A DNA stretch of 64,000 bases, from the NCBI RefSeq assembly GCF_014642405.1, contig NZ_BMIN01000004.1, positions 124,001-188,000 of the forward strand, read 5' to 3'. The position numbers were made by a program, and so were the translations under genes. Below are positions 48,269-55,892 of the stretch, piece by piece. Source of the DNA: Pontibacillus salipaludis (GTDB lineage: Bacteria; Bacillota; Bacilli; Bacillales; BH030062). Below the pieces are notes generated by a model. The model saw nothing but the letters and a program-made list of their open reading frames with translations, did not search any database and was not told the DNA's origin. The stretch's first letter is position 1, and the number at the start of each line of letters is the position of its first letter.

Positions 48269-48336
48269 CAATCCTGCCCTTTTCTTGAATAACCATTGTT
48301 CAAAATCACCACTATAATTGAATACTTTTATAAAAC

Positions 48337-48368
48337 AAGCCAAGAGTGAAATCACTCTTGGCTTATTT
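48337..48368. terminator. Terminator-like hairpin without an obvious gene
   Basis: AAGCCAAGAGTGA and TCACTCTTGGCTT around AA, then ATTTAT. It lies between repeat R6 and the Zur boxes. It may insulate znuA, or end a transcript crossing R6. Confidence 0.65.
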
Positions 48369-48411
48369 ATCGTCACATGTATTTTGAATGATAAATTCAT
48401 GGTTCCGCGTT

Positions 48412-48432
48412 AAATCGGAATCATTCTTATTT
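48412..48432. promoter_or_regulatory. Zur box 1 (weaker)
   Basis: AAATCGGAATCATTCTTATTT minus its last base resembles the Bacillus Zur consensus AAATCGTAATNATTACGATTT, with a good left half and a degenerate right half. Confidence 0.6.
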
Positions 48433-48458
48433 ACAAATCGGAATCGTTACGATACAAT
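48430..48458 (+). promoter_or_regulatory. Promoter of znuACB-zur
   Basis: TTTACA and TACAAT with a 17-nt spacer. Zur box 2 lies exactly over the spacer. Confidence 0.7.
48435..48455. promoter_or_regulatory. Zur box 2 (over the promoter)
   Basis: AAATCGGAATCGTTACGAT matches the Zur consensus in both halves with few changes. It covers the -35/-10 spacer of the znuA promoter, so zinc-bound Zur should block transcription. Confidence 0.8.
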
Positions 48459-48499
48459 GACTAAGGTTTTGTGTAAAGGAACCGTTCAAAGGAGAGAAT

Positions 48500-49456
48500 A
48501 TGAGAATGAAGAAACAAATTACAAGTCTTGCTATGGCTAGTGTGTTACTCATAGCTTCCGCTTGTTCATCCAATAATAACAATGACTCATCTATAGAAGA
48601 TCTGACAATCTATACATCCATTTATCCAATAGAATACTTCACAGAAGAAATTGGTGGAGAAACGGTTGATGTCGAGTCCATTTACCCACCAGGAGCAGAT
48701 GCTCATACATTTGAGCCTACTGCTAAAACGATGGCACAATTAGCTGAGAGCGATGCGTTCTTTTATCTGGGAGCTGGGTTAGAAGGCTTCGCAGAGAGTG
48801 CAGCTGAGTCTTTAAATGACGAGAGTGTTTCACTTGTAGAACTAGGCACACATGAGTCCTTATTTGCTCATGTCGAGAATAAAGAGGAAGATCACGAAGA
48901 AGATCACCATGAAGGTCATAGCCACGGTGATAAAGACCCTCACGTATGGCTTGATCCCGTTCGGGCTAAGGAAATGGCAAGCTACATCAAAGAAGAATTA
49001 ATAGAATTAAACCCCGAAGACAAAGAAGTATATAAAGAGAATTTCAACAAGCTGAACCAAGAGCTTACGACTTTGCATGAAGACTTCCTAAGCGTGGTAG
49101 AAAATGCTGATCAGAACAAATTTTTAGTTGCACACGGAGCATATGGGTATTGGGAAGAACGATATGGCGTTGAGCAAATCTCAGTAAATGGCATATCACC
49201 AAGTAGCGAGCCATCTCAGAAGGATATTGAACGTTTAATCGAAACTGGAAAGAAAGAAAACATAGACTACATGATTTTTGAAGAAAATGTTTCTAACGAG
49301 ATCGCAACCATCGTTCAAGAAGAAATTGGCGCAGAAGCACTATCCATCCATAACCTTTCAGTCCGTACGAGAGAGGATATAGATGCGGATAAGGATTACT
49401 TTGATTTAATGCGTCAAAACCTAACTGTGCTTAAAAAGGTTTTAAATCATAACTAA
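48500..49456 (+). CDS. znuA: Zinc ABC transporter substrate-binding lipoprotein ZnuA (AdcA)
   Basis: 318-residue cluster A-I binding protein. Signal peptide with lipobox ASAC (C22). Zinc-binding pattern: a His in DAHTFEPT, the His/Asp/Glu-rich loop at about 133-150 (EDHEEDHHEGHSHGD), then PHVWLDP and VAHGAYGYW. The His-rich loop marks zinc rather than manganese. First gene of znuA-znuC-znuB-zur under Zur boxes. ATG behind AAAGGAGAGA. Confidence 0.95.
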   Translation: MRMKKQITSLAMASVLLIASACSSNNNNDSSIEDLTIYTSIYPIEYFTEEIGGETVDVESIYPPGADAHTFEPTAKTMAQLAESDAFFYLGAGLEGFAESAAESLNDESVSLVELGTHESLFAHVENKEEDHEEDHHEGHSHGDKDPHVWLDPVRAKEMASYIKEELIELNPEDKEVYKENFNKLNQELTTLHEDFLSVVENADQNKFLVAHGAYGYWEERYGVEQISVNGISPSSEPSQKDIERLIETGKKENIDYMIFEENVSNEIATIVQEEIGAEALSIHNLSVRTREDIDADKDYFDLMRQNLTVLKKVLNHN

Positions 49457-49472
49457 AGGAGGTTTAACCACG

Positions 49473-50228
49473 TTGACTACACCTGTACTAAGTATCGAGA
49501 ATGTAAGTTATTCCTATGAGCAAAAAGAGGTCCTTGAGCACATCGATTTCACCATTCAACCTGGAAGCTTTGTGGGACTTGTCGGACCAAATGGATCCGG
49601 GAAAACGACCCTAATTAAGCTCATACTTGGCTTGTTACACCAAAAAAGAGGAGATATTCGCTTATTCGGAAAGCCTATAGATAAATTCAAAGAGTGGGAC
49701 AGAATTGGCTTCGTCTCCCAAAAGGCAAACAGCTTTAATAGCGGCTTTCCGGCCACAGTGTATGAGGTTGTCTCAATGGGCCTCACATCAAAAGTCGGCT
49801 ACTTTCGTTTTTTTAAGAAAAAGCATGAAGAAAAGATTAAAGAAGCTGTTCACTTGGTCGGAATGTCTGATTACATTCACCAAAACATAGGAGACCTATC
49901 AGGTGGACAACAACAACGGATTTTTATTGCCAGAGCTCTTGTCAGTGAGCCAGAATTTCTAATTCTTGATGAGCCGACTGTTGGGGTGGACACAGAAAAC
50001 GTACATCGCTTTTACAAGATGCTCCGAGACTTAAATAAAAATAAAGGCATTACGCTACTGCTTGTTACTCATGACATAGGAACCATGACAGCCTATGCTA
50101 GCGATATTGCTTGTTTAAATAAACAAATTCATTTTCACGGTGATCCTGAATCCTTTAATGATTTAAATGATCAAGATCTATCGAATATTTACGGTCACCC
50201 TGTTAATGCTGTGACCCACGACCATTAG
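49473..50228 (+). CDS. znuC: Zinc ABC transporter ATPase ZnuC (AdcC)
   Basis: 251-residue ATPase. Walker A GPNGSGKTT (about 38-46), signature LSGGQQQRIFIARAL, Walker B FLILDEPTVGVD and LLVTHD. TTG start behind AAAGGAGG. Second gene of the zinc import operon. Confidence 0.95.
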   Translation: MTTPVLSIENVSYSYEQKEVLEHIDFTIQPGSFVGLVGPNGSGKTTLIKLILGLLHQKRGDIRLFGKPIDKFKEWDRIGFVSQKANSFNSGFPATVYEVVSMGLTSKVGYFRFFKKKHEEKIKEAVHLVGMSDYIHQNIGDLSGGQQQRIFIARALVSEPEFLILDEPTVGVDTENVHRFYKMLRDLNKNKGITLLLVTHDIGTMTAYASDIACLNKQIHFHGDPESFNDLNDQDLSNIYGHPVNAVTHDH

Positions 50229-50241
50229 TGGAGGAATCATT

Positions 50242-51093
50242 ATGTTATCAAGCTTTTTACAATATGAATTTTTAAGAAATGCTCTTTACACTGGTTTACT
50301 AATCGGATTTATCGGCCCACTGCTTGGAACATTCGTTGTTGTAAGACGTCTATCTCTAATTGCAGACGCCCTTTCCCATGTCACATTATCTGGGATTGCA
50401 TTTGGACTTATGCTTGATAAGAAGTTTGGGGTAGGCATTAGTCCTTTTTACGCTGGTATGAGTTTCTCTGTAATTGGATCAGTCTTTATCGAACAACTCC
50501 GCCGCGTTTATAAAGCTTACCAGGAATTAGCCATCCCCATTATTTTATCAGGTGGTGTCGGCCTTAGTGTAATCTTCATTTCTTTAGCAGACGGATTTAA
50601 TACAGACTTATTTAATTATTTATTCGGTTCGGTAACAGCTGTTAGTCGACAGGATTTATGGACGATTCTAATCGTTGCGGTTCTTGTCACATCACTCATT
50701 GCCTTATTCTATAAAGAGCTTTTCATGCTCTCATTCGATGAAGAACATGCCGTTGTGTCTGGAATTCATGCTAGACGCATTCACTTCTTGTTTATTGTTT
50801 TGACCGCTCTTGTGATTGCTGCTTCTATCCGCATCGTAGGAGTATTGCTTGTATCAGCGCTTATGACTCTACCTGTTGCGGCTAGCATTCGAATTGCTCG
50901 CGGGTTCAAGCAAGCTATTCTTCTATCCATTGTCTTTGGTGAAGTTTCGGTGATTAGTGGTCTTATATTTGGCTATTATTTTGAAATCCCACCTGGAGGT
51001 ACCATTGTAGTAACATCGATCTTGATCTTGTTAGTAACGATTTTTGTGAAGCAAGTTATTCAACGTACGCGCACTAAGAGGGTGAAAACGTGA
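50242..51093 (+). CDS. znuB: Zinc ABC transporter permease ZnuB (AdcB)
   Basis: 283-residue ABC-3 family permease with about eight membrane segments. Conserved FVVVRRLSLIADALSHVTLSGIA (about 35-57) and GVLLVSALMTLPVAASI. Overlaps zur by 4 nt. Third gene of the operon. Confidence 0.95.
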   Translation: MLSSFLQYEFLRNALYTGLLIGFIGPLLGTFVVVRRLSLIADALSHVTLSGIAFGLMLDKKFGVGISPFYAGMSFSVIGSVFIEQLRRVYKAYQELAIPIILSGGVGLSVIFISLADGFNTDLFNYLFGSVTAVSRQDLWTILIVAVLVTSLIALFYKELFMLSFDEEHAVVSGIHARRIHFLFIVLTALVIAASIRIVGVLLVSALMTLPVAASIRIARGFKQAILLSIVFGEVSVISGLIFGYYFEIPPGGTIVVTSILILLVTIFVKQVIQRTRTKRVKT

Positions 51094-51497
51094 ATTTACA
51101 TCGAGCACTTAAAGAATTAAAAGAAAAAGGTCATAAGTATACAGACAAGCGCGAAGATCTGTTACGCTTTTTCTATGAGCATAACGGCTATAGAACTGCA
51201 CGTGATGTGAAAATTATGATGGAAGATAAGTACCCTGGTATTAGCTTCGATACCATTTACCGAAATTTACATTTATTTGTAGACCTGGGCTTGTTAGAAG
51301 TAACGGAATTAGAAGGTGAGAAGCACTTTCGTATGAAGTGTGAGTCAAAGCATCATCATCACTTTATCTGTCTTGATTGTGGAAAAACGAAAGAAATTCA
51401 TACTTGTCCGATGCAGCAAGTCTCCGGAGAACTACAAGACTATTCTGTAGAAAACCATAAATTTGAAATCTACGGAAAATGTCCTGCATGTAAATAA
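51090..51497 (+). CDS. zur: Zinc uptake repressor Zur (Fur family)
   Basis: 135-residue Fur-family repressor. Winged helix in residues 1-80, HHHHF regulatory-site segment at 88-92, and structural zinc pairs C94-L-D-C97 and C131-P-A-C134. Encoded with znuACB, whose promoter carries Zur boxes, so assignment to Zur rather than Fur or PerR is well supported. GTG start overlaps the znuB stop. Confidence 0.93.
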   Translation: MNLHRALKELKEKGHKYTDKREDLLRFFYEHNGYRTARDVKIMMEDKYPGISFDTIYRNLHLFVDLGLLEVTELEGEKHFRMKCESKHHHHFICLDCGKTKEIHTCPMQQVSGELQDYSVENHKFEIYGKCPACK

Positions 51498-51542
51498 TGT
51501 ACAGAAGGGGCCACTTCCTTCCCCTTCTCTTCCAATAAGGGA

Positions 51543-51941
51543 GTGACCAGCGAAATAATGTATGTGTACCTTGCTATATTTGTAGGTGGAGCGCTTGGAG
51601 CCTCAGGTCGATTTATGATTTCTTTATGGATTGAAGAAAATTCTGTATTTCCATATGAAACGCTCCTTGTCAATCTTATCGGCTGCTTTATACTCACCTA
51701 TCTAAGTACTCATCCAACGTTAATGAAAGGTATTCCTTCTGCTATCAAAGTAGGAATTAGTACAGGAGTAATAGGAGCTTTCACCACCTTCTCAACGTTT
51801 TCAACGGAAACAGTTCAACTTTGGATCGATACCTCACAAACACTTGCACTCCTGTATGTGGTAGCTAGCCTTGCTGGAGGGTTGGTATTAAGCTGGCTCG
51901 GTTTTTTCACGGCTAATAACCGAAAGGGGCATGCGAAATGA
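51543..51941 (+). CDS. crcB: Fluoride channel subunit CrcB/Fluc 1
   Basis: 127-132 residue protein with four membrane helices and the Fluc motifs GGALGASGRF (near 15-24), NLIGCF and TGVIGAFTTFSTFSTE. Forms a fluoride export channel, probably as a heterodimer with the next product. The start is either GTG 51543 or ATG 51558; AGGGAGTG lies before both. It follows zur by 45 nt and may share its transcript. Confidence 0.9.
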   Translation: MTSEIMYVYLAIFVGGALGASGRFMISLWIEENSVFPYETLLVNLIGCFILTYLSTHPTLMKGIPSAIKVGISTGVIGAFTTFSTFSTETVQLWIDTSQTLALLYVVASLAGGLVLSWLGFFTANNRKGHAK

Positions 51942-52294
51942 TGGTTGCCTTCGTAGCAATTGGCGGAGGACTTGGAGCTATTGCCCGATTCCTTGTGAGT
52001 GAAATAATGAATCCTAAAGGATCTATACCCTATGGAACTTGGATTGCAAATATCGTCGGTTCTTTACTATTAGGCGGATTAGTGGTACTCAGAACGAAGC
52101 ATGTTCTTCCAGAATTCTTGTGGCAAATAGCAGGTGTGGGATTTTGCGGAGCTTTTACTACCTTTTCTACTTTTGGTAAAGAGACAATTATCCTTATTCA
52201 AAAGAACCAATTGAAAGAAGCGCTAATCTATGTAGCTTCTAGCCTTCTTATCAGTATTAGCCTTGTTTGGATCATATTTGCTCTATTCTTGTAA
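51938..52294 (+). CDS. crcB: Fluoride channel subunit CrcB/Fluc 2
   Basis: 118-residue second Fluc subunit with GGGLGAIARF, NIVGSL and GFCGAFTTFSTFGKE. Overlaps crcB1 by 4 nt. Paired small subunits of this kind make antiparallel dimers in many Bacilli. ATG behind AAGGGG. Followed by a terminator. Confidence 0.92.
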   Translation: MMVAFVAIGGGLGAIARFLVSEIMNPKGSIPYGTWIANIVGSLLLGGLVVLRTKHVLPEFLWQIAGVGFCGAFTTFSTFGKETIILIQKNQLKEALIYVASSLLISISLVWIIFALFL

Positions 52295-52299
52295 TGCTA

Positions 52300-52346
52300 A
52301 AAAGCGCCCTTTCCTAATAAGCTCTGTTAGGAAAGGGCGTTTTTTT
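52300..52346. terminator. Bidirectional terminator after the crcB pair
   Basis: AAAAGCGCCCTTTCCTAA and TTAGGAAAGGGCGTTTTTTT. It overlaps the stop codon of the facing glutaredoxin-like gene. Confidence 0.9.
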
Positions 52347-52614
52347 ATTGAATGACTCGCTTTATATTGGACTTATTTGTTACATATCCTGAAAATACAG
52401 CCCGCTTCTTTTTACCAAATATACTTCTTTGGTCGACAACAATTGCTGGAGTAATCGTGGTCCCTGTGAGTCCAAGTAATTCACTCTCAAGATCATGAGA
52501 GCGACTTATATCAATCTCATGGTAAGGGATCTGATCTCTAGATAAGTACTTTTTTAAGGATTGGCTATCTTCACAACCTGACCGAGTATAAATGTAAATC
52601 GCTTTGTTCCCCAT
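52345..52614 (-). CDS. Glutaredoxin-like protein with monothiol-type CxxS site
   Basis: About 89-residue thioredoxin-fold protein of glutaredoxin type: YIYTRSGC14-E-D-S17, and TTITPAIVVDQ with the cis-Pro. The second active-site Cys is replaced by Ser. The frame extends upstream, but AAAAGGAGGG lies 6 nt before the ATG at 52614. No GSH-binding TVP..GG pair is obvious, so partner and chemistry are uncertain (bacillithiol is possible in this group). Single gene. Confidence 0.75.
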   Translation of the reverse strand: MGNKAIYIYTRSGCEDSQSLKKYLSRDQIPYHEIDISRSHDLESELLGLTGTTITPAIVVDQRSIFGKKKRAVFSGYVTNKSNIKRVIQ

Positions 52615-52810
52615 GGAATTCCCTCCTTTTTTGCCAGTATATGAACCTACCAAAAGCTACATGAAGCAAATCGTTTTGAGTATGAGGTATAGTGGAAACT
52701 CCATTATTGGGTGTCGGTCGCGTCGATCTAGATTGTTTACCATTCTATTTCCATTCCAATAGAATAGTAAAACCTATTTATTCCATTTTATTCTAGAAAA
52801 CAATATAAAT

Positions 52811-52842
52811 AAGCCTTTTTTCTTAGATAGAAAAAAGGCTTT
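52811..52842 (-). terminator. Terminator of the B12/STAS operon
   Basis: AAGCCTTTTTTCT and AGAAAAAAGGCTT around ATCTA, then ATTTAT on the minus strand. Confidence 0.85.
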
Positions 52843-52844
52843 GG

Positions 52845-53615
52845 TTATGCACCAAATCGATTAAGCGCTTCTTGTAATGAAGTAACAAAGGATAAATTAA
52901 ACCGGATTTTTAAGTGATGCAACCGTTGAGCTTGTATAGGTTTTACACCTACAATCACGATTTCTTTTCCCATGTAAAGCAGACTAGTGAAGATGTCTTT
53001 TAAGACGTAGACACCTTCTTGGTGCATTTCACCTACTGCTGTAAAATCAAATAACAAACAATCCGACTCATGTGTATGAGCATTTAGGAGAATTTGATCT
53101 TTAATCGTTAAAAGTTTTTCTTCTGATATGTCACCAAATAAAGGGATTAAGGACGTTTCATCAGTGAGTTGGATAAACGGAGCGGATAGTTTATTATTCT
53201 GCTGAATGGCATCCTCAAGTTTTTCCTTTTCTTCCAACAATTCAAAATTCGTTTCATTTAATCGAGTTTGTAATCGATCTAACATTTTTGTTACGTGCTG
53301 ATTCTGTCCTTCTTTAGGGAAAATCATTATTTCTGCTTGTAAATCATTATTCCATTTAACATAAAGGTCAACAAGTACAACTTGTTTAGAAGCTGTAATC
53401 ATATTAATCTCTACTTTAGACTTAGGCTGAGAAGGAATAACCCACTCTTTTACTTTGGTATGACTGCCTTCCTCTATGATTTCCCATAAAGAAGGAGTCA
53501 GATGAAACATCTCACTCGCTTCTTGTGTATATTCAAGAATCGTGTATTTTTTGTTTATGGTTAGACAGGGAGCTGGAAATTGATTGTTAACTTGTCGCAT
53601 TAATGTCTTCTTCAT
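52845..53615 (-). CDS. PAS-coiled coil-STAS protein, RsbR-like
   Basis: 256 residues. Residues 10-95 look like a PAS-type sensor (PAPCLTINKKYTILEYTQEASEMF start). A coiled coil follows at 105-145. The C-terminal STAS domain (about 153-255) carries T192 in FDFTAVG, equivalent to the phosphorylated DxTGV site of RsbR/SpoIIAA proteins. RsbR proteins form stressosomes with RsbS and release RsbT to activate SigB. Neither rsbS nor rsbT is in this window. Last gene of the operon, overlapping the cobalamin-binding gene by 29 nt. An input-output function is inferred. Confidence 0.8.
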   Translation of the reverse strand: MKKTLMRQVNNQFPAPCLTINKKYTILEYTQEASEMFHLTPSLWEIIEEGSHTKVKEWVIPSQPKSKVEINMITASKQVVLVDLYVKWNNDLQAEIMIFPKEGQNQHVTKMLDRLQTRLNETNFELLEEKEKLEDAIQQNNKLSAPFIQLTDETSLIPLFGDISEEKLLTIKDQILLNAHTHESDCLLFDFTAVGEMHQEGVYVLKDIFTSLLYMGKEIVIVGVKPIQAQRLHHLKIRFNLSFVTSLQEALNRFGA

Positions 53616-54234
53616 TCCCCTCTATCCATGCTTCTAACTGGTGTAAGTCCTTCACTATAAGAACTCGATCTGAAGCAAATGAGCGTAAATCGTACTCTTT
53701 CGCCATTCTCCCCCCTATTAACACAGTTGGGGACCACTCGAGTCGAGCCAGATGTTCAATAACATCTTTCAAGACAGGAAGGCGGTATGACAAAGCTGCA
53801 GATACTCCAATAACATCAGGTTTATATCGGTTCACCTGAGTAAGCGCGTGATCTAATGGCAAGTTAGGGCCAAGGTATCTTACATCCCATCCATATTCTC
53901 TGAATGTAGAAGCGACCATCTTTAAGCCTAGATAATGTTGCTCCTCTTCGATTCCGAATAATAGCGCTTTACTCGCGTTTTTTTCCACCTTACGTTTTTC
54001 CATACTATCCAATTGTGACAACACAAAATCACATACCGCTGTAGCTAAGTGCTCATCAGCAACTGAAATCTCGTTTCGTTCCCAAAGAGCACCTATATGG
54101 TACATAGTTGGAGTAAGGAATTGTTCATACAAATGAAGACGATTAGGAGTTGGCCCCATCTGAGACAAATAATGAATGGCATCATCTTCATTTCCTTCAA
54201 GAAACAACTTTGCTAGCTTAGAAAAATCGTCCAT
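53587..54234 (-). CDS. Free-standing cobalamin-binding (photoreceptor-type) domain protein
   Basis: 215 residues. A helical cap (about 10-80) holds W51 then E61-H62, the W-x9-EH signature of CarH/LitR-type adenosylcobalamin photoreceptors. The Rossmann-like B12 domain (about 88-205) has E-x-H100-x-x-G103, the base-off cobalamin motif, then GVSAAL and IGGR. There is no MerR DNA-binding domain, which CarH has at its N-terminus. Its partner is most likely the STAS protein whose start it overlaps, by analogy to fused sensor-STAS proteins. Light or adenosylcobalamin sensing is inferred. Confidence 0.82.
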   Translation of the reverse strand: MDDFSKLAKLFLEGNEDDAIHYLSQMGPTPNRLHLYEQFLTPTMYHIGALWERNEISVADEHLATAVCDFVLSQLDSMEKRKVEKNASKALLFGIEEEQHYLGLKMVASTFREYGWDVRYLGPNLPLDHALTQVNRYKPDVIGVSAALSYRLPVLKDVIEHLARLEWSPTVLIGGRMAKEYDLRSFASDRVLIVKDLHQLEAWIEGNEEDINATS

Positions 54235-54245
54235 CTCCTCACCCT

Positions 54246-54605
54246 TTACTCATTCGTAGCTTTTAATAATTCAATACCACTTGTTAAATAAGACTGATAT
54301 GCCTTACTTTCTTCTTGATCCTCAAGTTCATCCAAATGTCGGTACAAACGTTCGTAATTATCTACAATCAACTCTGTACCCACGTTACGGCTCGTTAACA
54401 CCGTTTGTAGCCACTTGGTATAATCCATAAAAAACTGTGCATCTCCCATATTATATGTTGTGGAAAGATGGTCTAAATGGTGATAATTATCTTCTATTGT
54501 ACGCTTTCGCCCATTTTCACCAAAGCGTTCCCACAAGAAGGGATACGCAGCATAAATTTCATGAACGATTTGGTCAACGATTTTCTCCTTCTCTGAAGCC
54601 TTCAT
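54246..54605 (-). CDS. Small helical protein of the B12/STAS operon, unknown function
   Basis: 119 residues, acidic and predicted fully helical. Notable blocks: PFLWERFGENGRKRTIEDNYHHL (about 22-43) and FFMDYTKWLQTVLTSRNV (58-75). I have an impression that this pattern also occurs as a module at the N-terminus of cobalamin-binding proteins in other phyla, but I cannot confirm it here. It starts 4 nt inside the upstream gene and ends 11 nt before the B12 gene. A role as adaptor between sensor and output is a guess. Confidence 0.6.
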   Translation of the reverse strand: MKASEKEKIVDQIVHEIYAAYPFLWERFGENGRKRTIEDNYHHLDHLSTTYNMGDAQFFMDYTKWLQTVLTSRNVGTELIVDNYERLYRHLDELEDQEESKAYQSYLTSGIELLKATNE

Positions 54606-54907
54606 TCTGCCACCACTTTAAATTTCTTAACTTTTGGAGGGATATTCGCAAGTGCTTTGTCAGGATAATTTTTCTCGAGCTCGTGTATCTTTTGAAATTC
54701 CTCACTTGTAGCCCACTTCATATAATGAGCCTTCGATTCCCATTCCATATGAACTGTTAATTCACCAGGCTTCTTGTCGTTTTGAAGTAGCTGAAAAGAG
54801 CGAAAACCTTCCCATTGATCAACGCTTCTTGAACGGTTTTGATAGATTTCAATTAATTCATCTGCTTTTTCCTCAGGGACAACTACAGTAGAGTCAACGA
54901 TATACAT
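54602..54907 (-). CDS. Antibiotic-biosynthesis-monooxygenase fold protein, HmoA/IsdG-like
   Basis: 101-residue ABM-domain protein: strand-helix start MYIVDSTVVVPEEKADELIEIYQNR, then WEGFRSFQLLQ and the HMEWESKAHYMKWATSEEFQKIH block typical of haem-degrading monooxygenases HmoA/HmoB. His in FQKIH could be the haem ligand. The frame is open to 54928, but AAGGAGAA precedes ATG 54907. First gene of the operon with the cobalamin-binding protein. Cleavage of haem is inferred; other ABM enzymes act on unrelated compounds. Confidence 0.7.
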   Translation of the reverse strand: MYIVDSTVVVPEEKADELIEIYQNRSRSVDQWEGFRSFQLLQNDKKPGELTVHMEWESKAHYMKWATSEEFQKIHELEKNYPDKALANIPPKVKKFKVVAE

Positions 54908-55047
54908 TTCATTCTCCTTAAAGCTCAATTTTTAATTATTATTTTATCATATTTTCGAGATTTATTTAAGAAACGTGCTGGTTCCTAATATTAGAAAACA
55001 CGATCTAACAGGATATCTTTTAGGTTTTTCATTATGTATAAAACAAG

Positions 55048-55078
55048 AAAAAACTCTGCAACTCAATGCTGCAGAGTT
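55048..55078 (-). terminator. Terminator of the VLRF1-like gene
   Basis: AACTCTGCA and TGCAGAGTT arms, then TTTTTCTTG on the minus strand. Confidence 0.85.
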
Positions 55079-55088
55079 CCCTCCTTTT

Positions 55089-55892
55089 TTATAAAACTAC
55101 TTCGTTAAGAACTTGTGTTTCTTCATGTTCTAATAGGTTCTTTGGAACATGCTCATCAATTGGTTTATTCATATGAGCTTGAATCTCATCTGTTTCATCT
55201 TGGTTCCCGACTAGATAAATACGTTGCCATTGGCCATCTTTAGCTAATTTGTCTAGCGTTGGGGCAAGACTTTTGTACCAACGTTGTTGGTTCGCACGAT
55301 ATCGGTCCTCAAACTTCTCTTTACCTGGGTTCTTACCGCCTGATCCCATAGAGGCTTGAGCCTGGTGTGGACCAGTGTGTAAGCGCCAGTCTTCTGTGTT
55401 AAGGTCTAGTTGATAATACTTAACATCATCTACAGCTCCTAATTCTGCTTCAATAACTTTTACATCATTTTGCTGAACTAGCACTACGCCTGTTTTAGGA
55501 AATTCATTGTTTAGTTCTTTTAGCTGATCCAATACAGGTGCTTCTTCCCAGAAAAATTCTGTTTTTACTGGCATCTGAATTGGTTGAGCGTGCCAAAGTT
55601 GGCCATCCGTTGACGCGAATACAATTAAGCTTTTAGAAAGATTTCGCTCATAATCTGTTACATAAGTCTCCAACTGCTCTTTTAGTTCGCGGAAGTTTTT
55701 CAATTCCTCTTTATCTCCGCTCTCTTGAAGATAGTGTTCAAAATTATTCATTCCATTTTTGAAATGGATTTTCCATTCGCCGCCTTGTTGATCTTGGTCG
55801 GCTAAGTCTGTATTTAAGTACATTGTTAGTACTCGGTGAGGTTTTTCTGTGTAGAAATTCTCTAGTTTCTTTAAGTCTTTTTGTAATGTCAT
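55089..55892 (-). CDS. aeRF1-related protein, VLRF1/baeRF family
   Basis: 267 residues. N-terminal strand-helix domain with LTMYLNTDL (about 19-27), a middle domain with TGVVLVQQNDVKVIEAELG (134-152), and a flexible loop HTGPHQAQASMGSGGKNPGKEKFEDR (about 172-197). The loop takes the place of the GGQ loop of archaeal/eukaryotic release factor 1. A final domain has RIYLVGNQDET. This matches my memory of bacterial aeRF1 homologues named VLRF1 or baeRF, some of which are proposed to rescue stalled ribosomes. Function in Bacilli is not established. ATG after AAGGAGTG. Confidence 0.7.
   Translation of the reverse strand: MTLQKDLKKLENFYTEKPHRVLTMYLNTDLADQDQQGGEWKIHFKNGMNNFEHYLQESGDKEELKNFRELKEQLETYVTDYERNLSKSLIVFASTDGQLWHAQPIQMPVKTEFFWEEAPVLDQLKELNNEFPKTGVVLVQQNDVKVIEAELGAVDDVKYYQLDLNTEDWRLHTGPHQAQASMGSGGKNPGKEKFEDRYRANQQRWYKSLAPTLDKLAKDGQWQRIYLVGNQDETDEIQAHMNKPIDEHVPKNLLEHEETQVLNEVVL

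Noticed and set aside
51498-51542. Fluoride riboswitch before crcB1.
   Set aside because: Only 45 nt between zur and crcB1, without the conserved fluoride aptamer blocks.
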